DNA of 64,000 bases, from positions 124,001-188,000 of the forward strand of contig NZ_JAIMIB010000004.1 of assembly GCF_019966515.1 (NCBI RefSeq), read 5' to 3'. Shown here in pieces: positions 37,653-47,030 of the stretch. Source of the stretch: Roseovarius aestuarii. GTDB lineage: Bacteria > Pseudomonadota > Alphaproteobacteria > Rhodobacterales > Rhodobacteraceae. Made by a program: the position numbers and the translations under genes. The stretch's first letter is position 1, and the number at the start of each line of letters is the position of its first letter. The notes beneath the pieces were generated by a model. It was not told where the DNA came from. It saw nothing but the letters and a program-made list of their open reading frames with translations, and searched no databases.

Positions 37653-37677
37653 ATCAGGCGCCACATCGCCGCCTGAT
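37653..37677 (+). terminator. Stem-loop after secA
   Basis: ATCAGGCG and CGCCTGAT form an 8-bp stem with a 9-nt loop three bases after the secA stop codon; no U-run. Confidence 0.45.
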
Positions 37678-37758
37678 TCACACCCTAACCATGCCATAAG
37701 CAGGCCACGTTCTCGCACTAATGCTTAACCAGACCTGTTCAAGGTGTGGGAGAGCAAT

Positions 37759-38775
37759 ATGTTTAAGACAAAGATTAACCCCAAGCGGATTATCACCGTT
37801 GGCGGTACTTTGTTCTGCGCTTGGGGCATCGGCTATCTGATGCAGAGCAATGCGCAGCAGGCAGCACCGTCCACCAGCGAGTTATCTGCACCTCCGGTCG
37901 AAGTGGATCCGCTGGTACGCAACGAAGGCGCGCCGCTGAAACTTACCGATATTACCCTGACCTCGGCGATCCTGCCCCCTACGATGTCGTTGCCTGGTCC
38001 GGCTTTCTTTCCGGACGCACCCATTGTGCGGGCAAAAGCGAACCCGGATCGACCGATCAACGTGTTGCCCGAAGAAGAAGTGGCACCAACATTCGCGTGC
38101 AAGACCACTTTGACGGCAGAGCCGAGAGCAGCGGCGATGGTTGCGCTTACCGTGGATGCGCCATGTTTTGCCGGGGCGCGTTTTACGCTGCATCACAATG
38201 GCATGATGTTCACCGACGTGACCGATGAAAACGGCAGACGCAATCTGACAGTTCCGGCACTGACCGAAGAAGCTGTCTATATGGTGACCTTTTCACCCGA
38301 CGACGGTGCCATTGCGCGGGTCTCGGTCGGGACGCTTGAGTATTATGACCGCGTTGTGGTGCAGTGGGCCGGACAAAGCGGGCTGCAGATCCATGCGTTT
38401 GAATTCGATGCAGACTACGAGAGTGCGGGACATGTCTGGGCTGACGACACCCGTGAATTATCAGTTGCAGCGCGCGGCCAGGGCGGCTTTATCGCTCGGT
38501 ATGGCGCGCCAGGCATTGAAAATCCTTACATGGCAGAGGTTTACACGTTTCCCTCAGGAACAAGCAGGCGCCAGGGTGAAGTGCGCCTGAGCCTGGAGGC
38601 CGAGGTTACCACGGCGAATTGCGGTCACGATATCGAAGCGCAATCCATACAGCTGGGCCAAAACGGGCGTCTGCAGGTGCGGGATCTTATGCTTGCCATG
38701 CCCGATTGCAGCGCCGAAGGTGATTTTCTGGTGTTGAAAAACGTGTTGAATGACTTGAAGATCGCCAGCAACTAA
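37759..38775 (+). CDS. Uncharacterised membrane-anchored periplasmic protein downstream of secA
   Basis: 338 residues. One N-terminal hydrophobic helix (ITVGGTLFCAWGIGYLM) anchors a periplasmic region with a proline-rich linker and beta-rich domains (CKTTLTAEPRAAAMVAL, FTLHHNGMMFTDVTDENGRR). Four to five cysteines suggest disulfides. It recalls Rhodobacterales proteins annotated loosely as 'translocase' because they neighbour secA; I see no evidence for translocation. ATG 37759 has GGGAG upstream. The next gene follows in 24 bp, suggesting an operon. Confidence 0.75.
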   Translation: MFKTKINPKRIITVGGTLFCAWGIGYLMQSNAQQAAPSTSELSAPPVEVDPLVRNEGAPLKLTDITLTSAILPPTMSLPGPAFFPDAPIVRAKANPDRPINVLPEEEVAPTFACKTTLTAEPRAAAMVALTVDAPCFAGARFTLHHNGMMFTDVTDENGRRNLTVPALTEEAVYMVTFSPDDGAIARVSVGTLEYYDRVVVQWAGQSGLQIHAFEFDADYESAGHVWADDTRELSVAARGQGGFIARYGAPGIENPYMAEVYTFPSGTSRRQGEVRLSLEAEVTTANCGHDIEAQSIQLGQNGRLQVRDLMLAMPDCSAEGDFLVLKNVLNDLKIASN

Positions 38776-38799
38776 TCTGCGGCGCTCGGGGGTCTATTC

Positions 38800-40359
38800 A
38801 TGACAATGATGCGTGCGGCTTTGCTTGCCGCACATTTCATTTTTGCAGGCGGTTTTGCCGCACTGGCACAGGATGTGGTTCTGAAATCGCGCGACGGTGA
38901 CGTCGAGATTTCAGGCAACCTTCTGGGCTTTGACGGTGAGTTTTACCGCGTTGAGACCATATATGGCGAATTAACGGTAGATGGGTCCGGCGTCCTGTGC
39001 GATGGGCCGGGATGTCCCAATCTTGAAAATTACGTTGCGCGGGTCACGTTTTCGGGCGCGCCGACAATCGGCCGGGTCCTGATGCCCGCCCTTGTCGAGG
39101 CCTTTGCCATCCGTAGTGATTATGACCTTACGCGGAAAAACCTCTCTGAGAGCCAATTCGCGATTTCATTGTCCAGCAAGGCGGACGGGTCGGAGCTTGG
39201 CGAGTTCACGTTCAATCTGACCAATACTGATGAAGGCTTTGCCGACCTCCTGGCCGATGAGGCCGACATTGCCATGACGTTGCGCGAGGTGCGCGACGAG
39301 GAGGTAGCGCACGCACGCGCTGCTGGTCTGGGCGATCTGACGGCGCGGGGCCGCAGCCGTGTGCTGGCACTGGATGCGTTGGTCCCGATTGTTGCGCCCA
39401 GCAATTCGATTCAGGCGATTACAACGCCACAGCTTGCACAAGTGCTGTCGGGCGAGATCGACAACTGGACCGTTTTGGGAGGGCCCGACGCCCCGGTCAG
39501 CGTACATTTGCACGACGCGACATCGGGGCTGGGGCAGGCTACGGAAGATCGATTGTTGGCACCCCAGAACCTGGATCTGGTTGAGGGTGCCATCCGCCAC
39601 AAGGATAGCGTCGCGTTGTCTGCGGCCGTCTCGGACGACCCTTTTGCCCTTGGCATCACCAGTCGGTCGGAAGTGGGTAATACGTGGGAACTTGCGCTTA
39701 AAGGCGCGTGCGGGTTTGCGCTGAACGCCACCCGCCGGTCAGTCAAGACTGAGGATTACCCCCTGACAGCGCCAATGTTTCTCTATCTTCCGGCACGCCG
39801 CTTTCCCAAGCTGGTCCGCGAGTTTCTGGCCTATATGCGTGATCCGTCTGCGCAGTTGGTGATCCGCCGTGCGGGGTTTGTCGATCAGGCACCCGAAGAG
39901 ATACGCATAAGCGAGCAGGGCGATCGCTTTGCCAATGCCATTCTGCGTGCGGGCGACGATGTGCCTCTGGAGGAGCTGCAGAGAATGGCCAGCATGCTTG
40001 CGCCTCTCAAGCGCCTGTCGACAACCTTCAGGTTCGAATCCGGGTCGGCGCGGTTGGATGCGCAATCGCGCTCGAACGTCCAGCAACTGGCGCGGGCGAT
40101 GGAGGTTGGGCGTTATGATGCACGACGGCTGGTCTTTGTCGGATTCAGCGATGGCGAAGGGCCTGCAAGCGCCAATCAAAATATCGCCATGCGCCGGGCA
40201 GAGGCGGTGATGACCGCGGTGACAAGTGCTGCCGAAACCGCTAATCTTGATCGTATTGATCTGGGGGTTGAAGCCTTCGGCGAGGCGATGCCGATGGCCT
40301 GCGATGACAGTGCATGGGGGCGGCAGGTCAACCGGCGCGTCGAGGTCTGGGTGCGTTAG
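38800..40359 (+). CDS. Fusion of a PstS-like periplasmic binding domain and an OmpA-type peptidoglycan-binding domain
   Basis: 519 residues with a signal peptide ending AALAQ. Residues ~60-350 have the phosphate-binding-protein fold style (ALDALVPIVAPSNSI, LAQVLSGEIDNW, ATSGLGQATED). Residues ~400-519 are OmpA-like: FRFESGSARLDAQSRSNVQQL, VGFSDGEGPASANQNIAMRRAEAV and NRRVEVWVR. It likely binds a small anion or polymer while tethered to peptidoglycan. No ABC permease gene is nearby. Probably co-transcribed with the preceding gene. Confidence 0.8.
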   Translation: MTMMRAALLAAHFIFAGGFAALAQDVVLKSRDGDVEISGNLLGFDGEFYRVETIYGELTVDGSGVLCDGPGCPNLENYVARVTFSGAPTIGRVLMPALVEAFAIRSDYDLTRKNLSESQFAISLSSKADGSELGEFTFNLTNTDEGFADLLADEADIAMTLREVRDEEVAHARAAGLGDLTARGRSRVLALDALVPIVAPSNSIQAITTPQLAQVLSGEIDNWTVLGGPDAPVSVHLHDATSGLGQATEDRLLAPQNLDLVEGAIRHKDSVALSAAVSDDPFALGITSRSEVGNTWELALKGACGFALNATRRSVKTEDYPLTAPMFLYLPARRFPKLVREFLAYMRDPSAQLVIRRAGFVDQAPEEIRISEQGDRFANAILRAGDDVPLEELQRMASMLAPLKRLSTTFRFESGSARLDAQSRSNVQQLARAMEVGRYDARRLVFVGFSDGEGPASANQNIAMRRAEAVMTAVTSAAETANLDRIDLGVEAFGEAMPMACDDSAWGRQVNRRVEVWVR

Positions 40360-40455
40360 AACTTGCTGGTGTCAGATGGAATTCATGAGGCTAATGGCCT
40401 GAAACTGCTGTTCTTGCTTGGACTTCGCGCGGTTTCAATTCGATGGTCGCTCAAC

Positions 40456-40471
40456 GCCAATCCAGATTGGC
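40456..40471. repeat. Perfect inverted repeat between the OmpA-fusion gene and radC
   Basis: GCCAATC, CA, GATTGGC: a 7-bp dyad with 2-bp centre in a 138-bp convergent interval. Could be a regulator site or part of a weak terminator. Confidence 0.35.
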
Positions 40472-40497
40472 ATTGGTCCCGATAAAACTGATCTGCT

Positions 40498-41262
40498 CTA
40501 AAGATATCCTCGCGACCGAAAGCTGAGTTCGCAGGATTTGCCGATGATGATGTGATCGTGCAGCGTAATGCCAAGCGCCTCTGCCGCCACCTGCACCTGC
40601 CGCGTCATGTCGATGTCGCTGTCCGACGGTGTCGGATCTCCTGACGGGTGGTTATGCACCAGAATCAAGGCGCTGGCATTGTGTTCAAGGGCGCGTTTAA
40701 CCACTTCGCGGGGATAGACAGGCACATGGTCGACCGTGCCGCTTGCCTGTTCTTCATCTGCAATCAGAACGTTCTTGCGATCAAGGTAGAACACGCGGAA
40801 CAGCTCGGTCTCGCGATGGGCCATCGTCGTATGGCAGTAATCCAGCAGGGCATCCCAGGACGAGATCACCTGCTGCCGCATGACCCGGGCGCGAGACAGG
40901 CGGTGCGCGGCAGCCTCGACAACTTTCAACTCGCAGATGACTGCTTCGCCAACGCCGGGCACATCGCTGAGATGATTGGCAGGGGCCGAGACCACGGCGT
41001 TGAAATCGCCAAACCTGTCGATGAGCTGGCGTGCAAGTGGCTTGACATCACGGCGCGGGATGGCGCGAAACAGGATCAGTTCCAACATCTCGTAATCCGG
41101 CAGCGCCTGTGCCCCGCCCATCAGGAACCGGTCGCGCAGGCGTTTGCGATGATCGCGGATATACGAGGGCTGCTGCCCTGGTTTCAACACCTCGGTCGCA
41201 ATGGCTTCGTCCCCGGTGAAAAGGGGAAGAGGCTGTTCAGAGAATGCGGGCCCGTTTGACAT
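40498..41262 (-). CDS. radC: RadC-family JAB/MPN domain protein
   Basis: About 254 residues. An N-terminal helix-hairpin-helix region (LSDVPGVGEAVICELKVVEAA) precedes a RadC JAMM domain with the metal-binding sequence HNHPSGDPTPSDSD. RadC proteins were named for DNA repair, but the function is not established. The start is uncertain: ATG 41262 fits homologue openings, with ATGs at 41283 and 41331 as alternatives; none has a clear SD. Confidence 0.88.
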   Translation of the reverse strand: MSNGPAFSEQPLPLFTGDEAIATEVLKPGQQPSYIRDHRKRLRDRFLMGGAQALPDYEMLELILFRAIPRRDVKPLARQLIDRFGDFNAVVSAPANHLSDVPGVGEAVICELKVVEAAAHRLSRARVMRQQVISSWDALLDYCHTTMAHRETELFRVFYLDRKNVLIADEEQASGTVDHVPVYPREVVKRALEHNASALILVHNHPSGDPTPSDSDIDMTRQVQVAAEALGITLHDHIIIGKSCELSFRSRGYL

Positions 41263-41353
41263 GACGCGAGCGTCGCTGATCATGGTTAGTAGAACGTTAA
41301 CGGGTGCCCGAATCTTTAACTTCTGCGCCATTGGTATCAGCGTGGTGTCAGGG

Positions 41354-42547
41354 CTACCGCAGAATGCCTGAATACACCATCAAGCCCCAACCCGTCAGTT
41401 CAGCCTCGATCCGCGCCCAGGTGGCGCCCATGCCGATAGGGTCGGTCCGGGTTGTGGCGGCGATATCGGTCAGGCTGCGACGCCCGTCGATTGCCGCGAT
41501 CAGGGGCGCCGCCTGTTTGGGCAGCCGTAACCGTGTGTCGACGCCGGTAAAGCTCAGTTTTGGTTCGTTGCCCTGTGCGACCGCCTGCGCCAGTGCCCGT
41601 GCGTCCACGCCTTTAAGGTGCGGGATCAGTGCGCGGTTCCGACCGTTCGCAGGTGCCCGACCTTCGCCCGATGGCACGGCATAGCCTACATGGGTCTTGA
41701 TCGTGCCGCGCAGCTTTTCCGCCACCGCCATGCGTGCGAGCGGATCAAGATGCTCGGGCACGTCCGTGATCCGTGCCAGGTCGTAAAGCGCAGGCATGGT
41801 GAAGCCACTCAACTCCCAGCCCGACCGCGCCATCGTCTCAAGCAGTTGCGGCACATCAAAGGCGCGATCCTGCGAATGCAGCAGCAGATCATAGAACCCC
41901 GCATCGCTGTCGTGGTGATCGCCCAGATTGGGGTTGCCCTTGAACGGATGCCCCTCGGGCAGCGCCGAAACGAGCTTACGCGCGGCTTTCAACCGGTCTT
42001 TGGGGGACATGCCGTCGTAAAGCGCACCGAAAGCCTCTTGCAGCGGATACACACCTGACCGGCCATAAGGTGCGTAGACCATGAAGCCAAGCCCGCCCTC
42101 TGGCGCCAGCGCCGCGCGCAGGGACCGGAAACCGGCTTCGGGGTCGGGCAGGTGATGCAGCACGCCGCAGCAATCGATATAGTCAAACTCACCCAGATCG
42201 GGCGCATCCAGCAGGCTGCCGGTGACAAAACGGATGTCTTGCAGCTTGCGCGCCTTTGCCCTTGCCTCGGCCACCTTGCGCGAGGCTTTGGACAGATCGA
42301 CATAGGTGATGTCATACGCCTTGCCCGCCTGCGTCAGCATCTGCGCCAGTTGGATAAGACCGTCGCCGGTGCCGCCGCCTGCTACCAGAACGCGCAGCGG
42401 TTTTGACCAGTCACGCTGCCCGGCAAAGAGGAAATGATCGATCTCCAGCGGGTGCGAGGGCGAACCGCTGATCAGCCGCTTCGTTTCGTCTTTCGGATCG
42501 CGTTCCGGGTAGGGGTATGCCTCGTACTGATCCTTGACCTGATTCAT
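41354..42547 (-). CDS. Class I SAM-dependent methyltransferase with C-terminal extension
   Basis: 397 residues. The SAM motif VLVAGGGTGDGLIQLAQ with the acidic residue in YVDLSKAS, then YIDCCGVLHHLPDPEAG, form a Methyltransf-type Rossmann domain (residues 30-190). The C-terminal ~200 residues, with LAAIDG-like and RSLTDIA segments, resemble an extra winged-helix module and carry no recognised catalytic motif. Substrate unknown; common in Rhodobacterales. The N-terminus MNQVKDQYEAYPYPERD recalls methyltransferases of the same family. Confidence 0.78.
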   Translation of the reverse strand: MNQVKDQYEAYPYPERDPKDETKRLISGSPSHPLEIDHFLFAGQRDWSKPLRVLVAGGGTGDGLIQLAQMLTQAGKAYDITYVDLSKASRKVAEARAKARKLQDIRFVTGSLLDAPDLGEFDYIDCCGVLHHLPDPEAGFRSLRAALAPEGGLGFMVYAPYGRSGVYPLQEAFGALYDGMSPKDRLKAARKLVSALPEGHPFKGNPNLGDHHDSDAGFYDLLLHSQDRAFDVPQLLETMARSGWELSGFTMPALYDLARITDVPEHLDPLARMAVAEKLRGTIKTHVGYAVPSGEGRAPANGRNRALIPHLKGVDARALAQAVAQGNEPKLSFTGVDTRLRLPKQAAPLIAAIDGRRSLTDIAATTRTDPIGMGATWARIEAELTGWGLMVYSGILR

Positions 42548-42654
42548 TGCAGCCTCTTGCCTGATTTCGGCGCAAGATAGGCTGCATTCCGGGGCAATTG
42601 CAAAGCCATCCGCCCCTCTTGCCTTTCGGGTGGCGCTGCGGCAGCGTCGCGCGC

Positions 42655-43209
42655 ATGAAAAGCCCCGATCCTGCCATCGCCATCGTCTACTTTACCGGCC
42701 ACGGCCATACGCGCCGTCTGGCCGAAGCTGTGGCCGAGGGTGCGGCCCCCGCCCGGATGATTGACGTCGAGAGCATGAGCGACGCCGACTGGGCGGCACT
42801 TGATGCAGCCGATGCGGTTGTCTTTGGGACGCCGACCTATATGGGGTCATCGGCGGCTGTCTTTGATGGGTTTCTGGAAGAGGCCGCGTCACGCTGGGAA
42901 GACCAGCTTTGGGCCGACAAGATCGCAGGCGGCTTTACGGTGGGCACCTATCCTGCGGGCGACAAGCTGAGTACGCTGATCCGGCTGGCAGTCTATGCGG
43001 CGCAGATGGGTATGATCTGGGTCGGCCCCACGGAAATCGGCCCGCCGGTCAACCCGGACAATCCCGGCCTCAATGGTGACGGCAGCAATCTTGGCGTAAC
43101 GGCAACCTCGTCCCGCGACAAGGATCAGCTGATCGACGCTGGTGATCTGGAAACCGCCCGGCGGTTCGGGGTGCGGATCAGAGCCGCCTGTAAACGCTGG
43201 ACTCGCTAG
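42655..43209 (+). CDS. Flavodoxin/WrbA-type NAD(P)H-dependent FMN reductase
   Basis: 184 residues. The flavodoxin-like phosphate loop is IVYFTGHGHTRRLAEAV and FGTPTYMGS is the second FMN contact. Such proteins are cytoplasmic quinone or FMN reductases. It starts at ATG 42655 without a strong SD. Its last 4 bp overlap the convergent MATE gene. Confidence 0.8.
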   Translation: MKSPDPAIAIVYFTGHGHTRRLAEAVAEGAAPARMIDVESMSDADWAALDAADAVVFGTPTYMGSSAAVFDGFLEEAASRWEDQLWADKIAGGFTVGTYPAGDKLSTLIRLAVYAAQMGMIWVGPTEIGPPVNPDNPGLNGDGSNLGVTATSSRDKDQLIDAGDLETARRFGVRIRAACKRWTR

Positions 43210-44549
43210 GCAGAGTCGGAAGAACATCCGCTGGTTGCCGCCGCTTCCAGCGCCGGGTAGCGCAGGCCCAGCGTCACGCCACGCGCGACAAAGCTGATCA
43301 GCAGCGCCAGCCAAAGCCCGTCGTTCCCGATCATCGGCACCAGCACCATCACGGCAACTACGTAAACCATCAGGCTGACAGCCATCATGTTGCGCATGTC
43401 ACGGGTTCGGGTGGCCCCGATGAAGACGCCGTCAAGCATCCAGGCGGCCAGTCCGACCAGTGGCGCCAACACCATGTAGATGAGATAGGATCGTGCCTCA
43501 GTCTGTACCTCGACGGCCTTGGCCATAAGATCAATGATCGACCCGCCAAAGAGGGCGAAGACCGCTGCCAAAATTACGATGATGAGCAGACCCCACTGGC
43601 TGGTGACGATGGCGCTGCGACGTAGTTGCGGCCGGTTGCGCGCGCCCAGGGCCTGCCCTACCAAAGCCTCGGCGGCGAAGGCAAAACCATCAAGTGCGTA
43701 GGCGGTGATGTGCAGAAACTGCAGCAGGACCTGATTGGCGGCCAGCGTGACATCGCCGAAGTCAGCACCGAGAAACAGAAAGGACACGAAGATGCATTCC
43801 AGCATCAGCGTCCTGAGGAAGATGTCGGAGTTGACCGCGAAGACCTGCCAAAGCCGTTCGTTGTCGAAGACACGTTCCCAGTCGCGCCAGGCCGGAACCC
43901 GAAACACGTCCCTGCACAGCCACAGCCCCAGTGAAAGCCCGGACCATTCGGCAATGAACGTGGCCCAGGCGACGCCGCTGACCCCCCAGTCCAGCCCCAG
44001 CACGAACCATAGATCCAGCGAGATGTTGAGGCCGTTCATCACAAGTTGAATCGCCAGCACGGTGCGGGTGCGTTCCAGCGCGATCAGCCAGCCGGTGACA
44101 CCAAAGAGCGCGATGATGGCGGGGGCGCTGAACACCCGGATCTGCATGTAGTCGCGGGCCATCGCCTCGACCTCTGCACTGGCGGGTGAGATCTGGAAAG
44201 ACGCCCAGAAGACCGGAACCTGCAGCAGGATGAGCGCGAAACCGGCCGCCAGTCCGATCATCAGCGCCCGGGTCAGCATTGCCGCCACTTCGCCGGTCTT
44301 ACCCGCGCCCTGGGCCTGGCTGGTCAGGCCCGTGGTGCCCATGCGCAGAAAGCCGAACATCCAGTAGATCGCGGTCAGGATTATCGCGCCGATGCCCACG
44401 GCACCGATGGGCGCGGCCTGTCCCAGTTGACCCACGACTCCGGTATCCACAAGCCCCAGGATCGGCACGGTGGCATTGGCCAGCACGATGGGGGCGGCAA
44501 TATTGAAAACCCGCCGGTGGGTGACGGCGCGGGCCGTGTCAGCCATCAC
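43206..44549 (-). CDS. MATE-family multidrug/sodium efflux transporter
   Basis: 447 residues with about 12 hydrophobic helices. The N-terminal motif LANATVPILGLVDTGVVGQLG and later GVTGWLIALERTR are typical of the DinF-like MATE branch. It exports cationic or other compounds by Na+ or H+ antiport. It starts inside the end of the upstream thioesterase gene (11-bp overlap), so it is likely co-transcribed with the two thioesterases. Confidence 0.9.
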   Translation of the reverse strand: MMADTARAVTHRRVFNIAAPIVLANATVPILGLVDTGVVGQLGQAAPIGAVGIGAIILTAIYWMFGFLRMGTTGLTSQAQGAGKTGEVAAMLTRALMIGLAAGFALILLQVPVFWASFQISPASAEVEAMARDYMQIRVFSAPAIIALFGVTGWLIALERTRTVLAIQLVMNGLNISLDLWFVLGLDWGVSGVAWATFIAEWSGLSLGLWLCRDVFRVPAWRDWERVFDNERLWQVFAVNSDIFLRTLMLECIFVSFLFLGADFGDVTLAANQVLLQFLHITAYALDGFAFAAEALVGQALGARNRPQLRRSAIVTSQWGLLIIVILAAVFALFGGSIIDLMAKAVEVQTEARSYLIYMVLAPLVGLAAWMLDGVFIGATRTRDMRNMMAVSLMVYVVAVMVLVPMIGNDGLWLALLISFVARGVTLGLRYPALEAAATSGCSSDSA

Positions 44550-45048
44550 GTTTCGGCATCAGGAAATGGCCCGTGGCCTGGGCAAAGGCGCGGGTGCGAT
44601 TATCTTGCCAACCCTCGACATGAACGCTGGCATAGCGCCGTCCCGAGCGATTAACCTGTGCGCGTGCATAGGCATCGCGAGGCAGGCCAGAGCGTAGGTA
44701 ATCCACAGTAAAATCTATGGTTTTTGGTAGTCGCGGCATCTGTCCCCCGACCAGTGCGTCAGGGTCGAACGCACCGTTTTCGATCTCTTCCCAAAGCATC
44801 GCCCAGCTGAGGCCAATAATTGCCGTGACCTCAAGAAAGGCCGCGGTGGCCCCGCCATGAAGGGCGGGCAGAAGCGGGTTGCCGATCAGCTTTTCATCAA
44901 ACGGCAGTATTGCGGTCAGCTCGTCACCGCGGCGCTCGAATCCGATCCCCAGAAACCGGATATAAGGCACGCCGTCGACCAGCGCTTTCAGCGCTGCATC
45001 GCGCCGCTGCTTGACTACCTGGACCGGGTCGGGTGTGCGGCGTGCCAC
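44539..45048 (-). CDS. PaaI-type hotdog-fold thioesterase 1
   Basis: 169 residues. The hotdog thioesterase pattern is PALHGGATAAFLEVTA, followed by VDYLRSGLPRDAYARAQVNRSGRRYASVHV. Members cleave acyl-CoA or aryl-CoA thioesters. The start codon overlaps the stop of the paralogous upstream gene by 1 bp. Confidence 0.82.
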   Translation of the reverse strand: MARRTPDPVQVVKQRRDAALKALVDGVPYIRFLGIGFERRGDELTAILPFDEKLIGNPLLPALHGGATAAFLEVTAIIGLSWAMLWEEIENGAFDPDALVGGQMPRLPKTIDFTVDYLRSGLPRDAYARAQVNRSGRRYASVHVEGWQDNRTRAFAQATGHFLMPKRDG

Positions 45049-45470
45049 TATGCGCCCTCCACGGTGAAAGTGCCGGTGGCGGTTGCCACGGGCAGACTAT
45101 CGTCGTCATCCACCGCCCGAGCGCGCACAAAGGCCACCGAACGGGTGATATGATAACATTCCGCGTGGGCCCGGATCGCCTGACCCGGCGTGGCCGGACG
45201 CATGTAGTCGATCCGCAAGTCAATCGTGGCTGTCCCGCCGGGAGATGACGGATGGCTGAGCGCCGCCGCACCACAGCAGGTATCCATCAATGCCGACACC
45301 GCGCCACCGTGAATGACGCCGGTTTCCGGATCACCGACAAAGCGCGGATCATAGGCCATGCTGAATTCAGCGGTGCCGTCCCCGACATCGGTCAATTCCA
45401 TGCCCAGAGCCTGGGCATGTGGCAAAGCACTCATGAATTTTCGGGCCAGCTCAGCCTTGTTGCCGCTCAT
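45048..45470 (-). CDS. PaaI-type hotdog-fold thioesterase 2
   Basis: 140 residues. Hotdog signature [19 protein letters not shown] and [14 protein letters not shown]. It sits back to back with thioesterase 1, overlapping by 1 bp, and is diverged in sequence. ATG 45470 has AGGAGAG eight bases upstream and is preferred over ATG 45488. A divergent MerR regulator gene starts 116 bp away and may control the pair. Confidence 0.82.
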   Translation of the reverse strand: MSGNKAELARKFMSALPHAQALGMELTDVGDGTAEFSMAYDPRFVGDPETGVIHGGAVSALMDTCCGAAALSHPSSPGGTATIDLRIDYMRPATPGQAIRAHAECYHITRSVAFVRARAVDDDDSLPVATATGTFTVEGA

Positions 45471-45586
45471 TGGGCGCTCTCCTGTCATATGCCTCTTTAT
45501 GAGCCTTAAAATGCCGCCGCCGCAAGGGCACCTGTTGCACCTGAGCGAAGTTGAAATTAACCTTGTGGGTGGGAGAGGCCGAACCG

Positions 45587-45961
45587 ATGACCGATACCAA
45601 CCTTTCGTTCAAGGAAATGTGCGCCAGGTTCGACGTGACGCCACGTACCTTGCGCTATTACGAATATATCGAGTTGCTGCAGCCCGAGCGGCAGGGCCGG
45701 TCGCGGTTTTACGGGCCGCGCGAATGTGCCCGGATGACATTGATCCTCAGGGGGCGCAAATTTGGCTTCGCGCTTGAGGATATCCGCCAATGGCTGCTGA
45801 TTTACGAGCAGGAAGGCACCGCAGCACAGATGCGCAGCTGGATTGAACTCGCGGACAAACAGCTAAGCGAGCTTTCGGATCAGCGCGCGCAGCTGGATCA
45901 GGCGATAAAAGAGCTGAGGTCTCTGCGGGATGAGACCGTGACCTCGTTGGAGAAGGGGTAA
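45587..45961 (+). CDS. MerR-family transcriptional regulator
   Basis: 124 residues. The HTH is [20 protein letters not shown] followed by the wing [16 protein letters not shown], then a coiled-coil dimerisation helix at the C-terminus with no metal-binding cysteines. Similar short MerR proteins in Rhodobacterales are linked to acyl-CoA metabolism. ATG 45587 has GGGAGAGG upstream. Divergent from the thioesterase pair. Confidence 0.87.
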   Translation: MTDTNLSFKEMCARFDVTPRTLRYYEYIELLQPERQGRSRFYGPRECARMTLILRGRKFGFALEDIRQWLLIYEQEGTAAQMRSWIELADKQLSELSDQRAQLDQAIKELRSLRDETVTSLEKG

Positions 45962-46001
45962 TATGCTGACCCTTCGGCGATCCGGTTGAACCTGCGCCCG
46001 C

Positions 46002-46871
46002 TTAGCTGACGAATTCGTCTCGGCTATATCCCTGCAGATAGAGTAGCGCGGTCAGGTCACCGCAATTCACCCGCAGATCACATTGGGCGGCAACCGATGG
46101 CTTGGCATGCAGCGCCACACCCATTCCGGCCCGCCCAAGCATGCCCAGATCATTGGCACCGTCACCCACGGCCATCACTTCGGTCTCGGCTAGTCCCAGG
46201 CGCGCGGTGATCTCTTCCAGCGCCTCGATCTTGGCTTGTCGGCCCAGGATCGGCCGCCCGACATCGCCTGTCAGCTTTCCAGCCTTGGCCAGCAGGGTAT
46301 TGGCGCGGTTTTCGTCAAAGCCCAGATGTGCGGCCACGCTGGCGGTAAACGCCGTGAAGCCGCCCGACACCAACGCCGCATAGGCGCCCTGCGCCTGCAT
46401 CGTCGCCACCAGAATGTCGCCGCCGGGCATATAGGTAATGCGCTCGTCGATCACCTGTCCGATCACGGCCTCATCCAGCCCTTGCAGCAACTTCACCCGT
46501 TCGATCAAAGCGCCTTCGAAATCAAGCTCACCATTCATCGCCCGCGCGGTGATGTCCCTGACATGCGCGCCCACGCCCGCCTCTTCGGCCAGCTCGTCGA
46601 TGCATTCCTGCTGGATCATCGTGCTGTCCATATCCGCCAAGAGCATCTTCTTGCGCCGCCCCTCGGCGGGCTGCACCACCAGATCGGCCTGCATCGCCTG
46701 CAGGGTCTGCCACACCTCCCAGCGGTTTTCGGGCATCTGTTCGACCGCAAACTCTGCCGCCTCATCCGGGCTGAGCCAGACCACATCGTCCCCACCCCAG
46801 GCATTGCGCAGGTTTTCGACCAGCGATGGATCCAGCATGCCCGCGGGCGCTATCATTGAGGTTACAAACAT
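46002..46871 (-). CDS. serB: Phosphoserine phosphatase
   Basis: 289 residues. The HAD motif I is [13 protein letters not shown], with later [12 protein letters not shown] and [11 protein letters not shown]. It performs the last step of serine synthesis. It lies divergent from serC-serA, so all three phosphorylated-pathway genes form one cluster. An N-terminal extension ([11 protein letters not shown] start) of about 70 residues precedes the catalytic domain, as usual in alphaproteobacteria. Confidence 0.94.
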   Translation of the reverse strand: MFVTSMIAPAGMLDPSLVENLRNAWGGDDVVWLSPDEAAEFAVEQMPENRWEVWQTLQAMQADLVVQPAEGRRKKMLLADMDSTMIQQECIDELAEEAGVGAHVRDITARAMNGELDFEGALIERVKLLQGLDEAVIGQVIDERITYMPGGDILVATMQAQGAYAALVSGGFTAFTASVAAHLGFDENRANTLLAKAGKLTGDVGRPILGRQAKIEALEEITARLGLAETEVMAVGDGANDLGMLGRAGMGVALHAKPSVAAQCDLRVNCGDLTALLYLQGYSRDEFVS

Positions 46872-46959
46872 TTAACGAAGTTTCCGATCATAGTCGCGAT
46901 GGTCGCATTTAATCATTCAAGCGGCGCTATAGCCCCATTTCTGCACTTGCGAAAGGGCC

Positions 46960-47030
46960 CGCGCAGGAATATCGAGATCAGTGGGACACCCCTCCCCAAC
47001 GAGGGGCGCTTATCTGGAAGGATAGCAGCA
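46960..47030 (+). ncRNA. Candidate serC leader RNA
   Basis: The region upstream of serC carries stem-loops: CCCCT/AGGGG at 46989-47006 and TATC/GATA around the ribosome-binding site, with AAGGA placed in the loop. A serC RNA motif upstream of serC in alphaproteobacteria has been described, and this position and form agree. The match is from memory; the exact consensus was not compared. Confidence 0.45.

Noticed and set aside
40030..40045. tRNA-like T-arm sequence GGTTCGAATCC
   Set aside because: Lies inside the OmpA-like coding region (FRFESGSARLD) and no cloverleaf can be formed around it.
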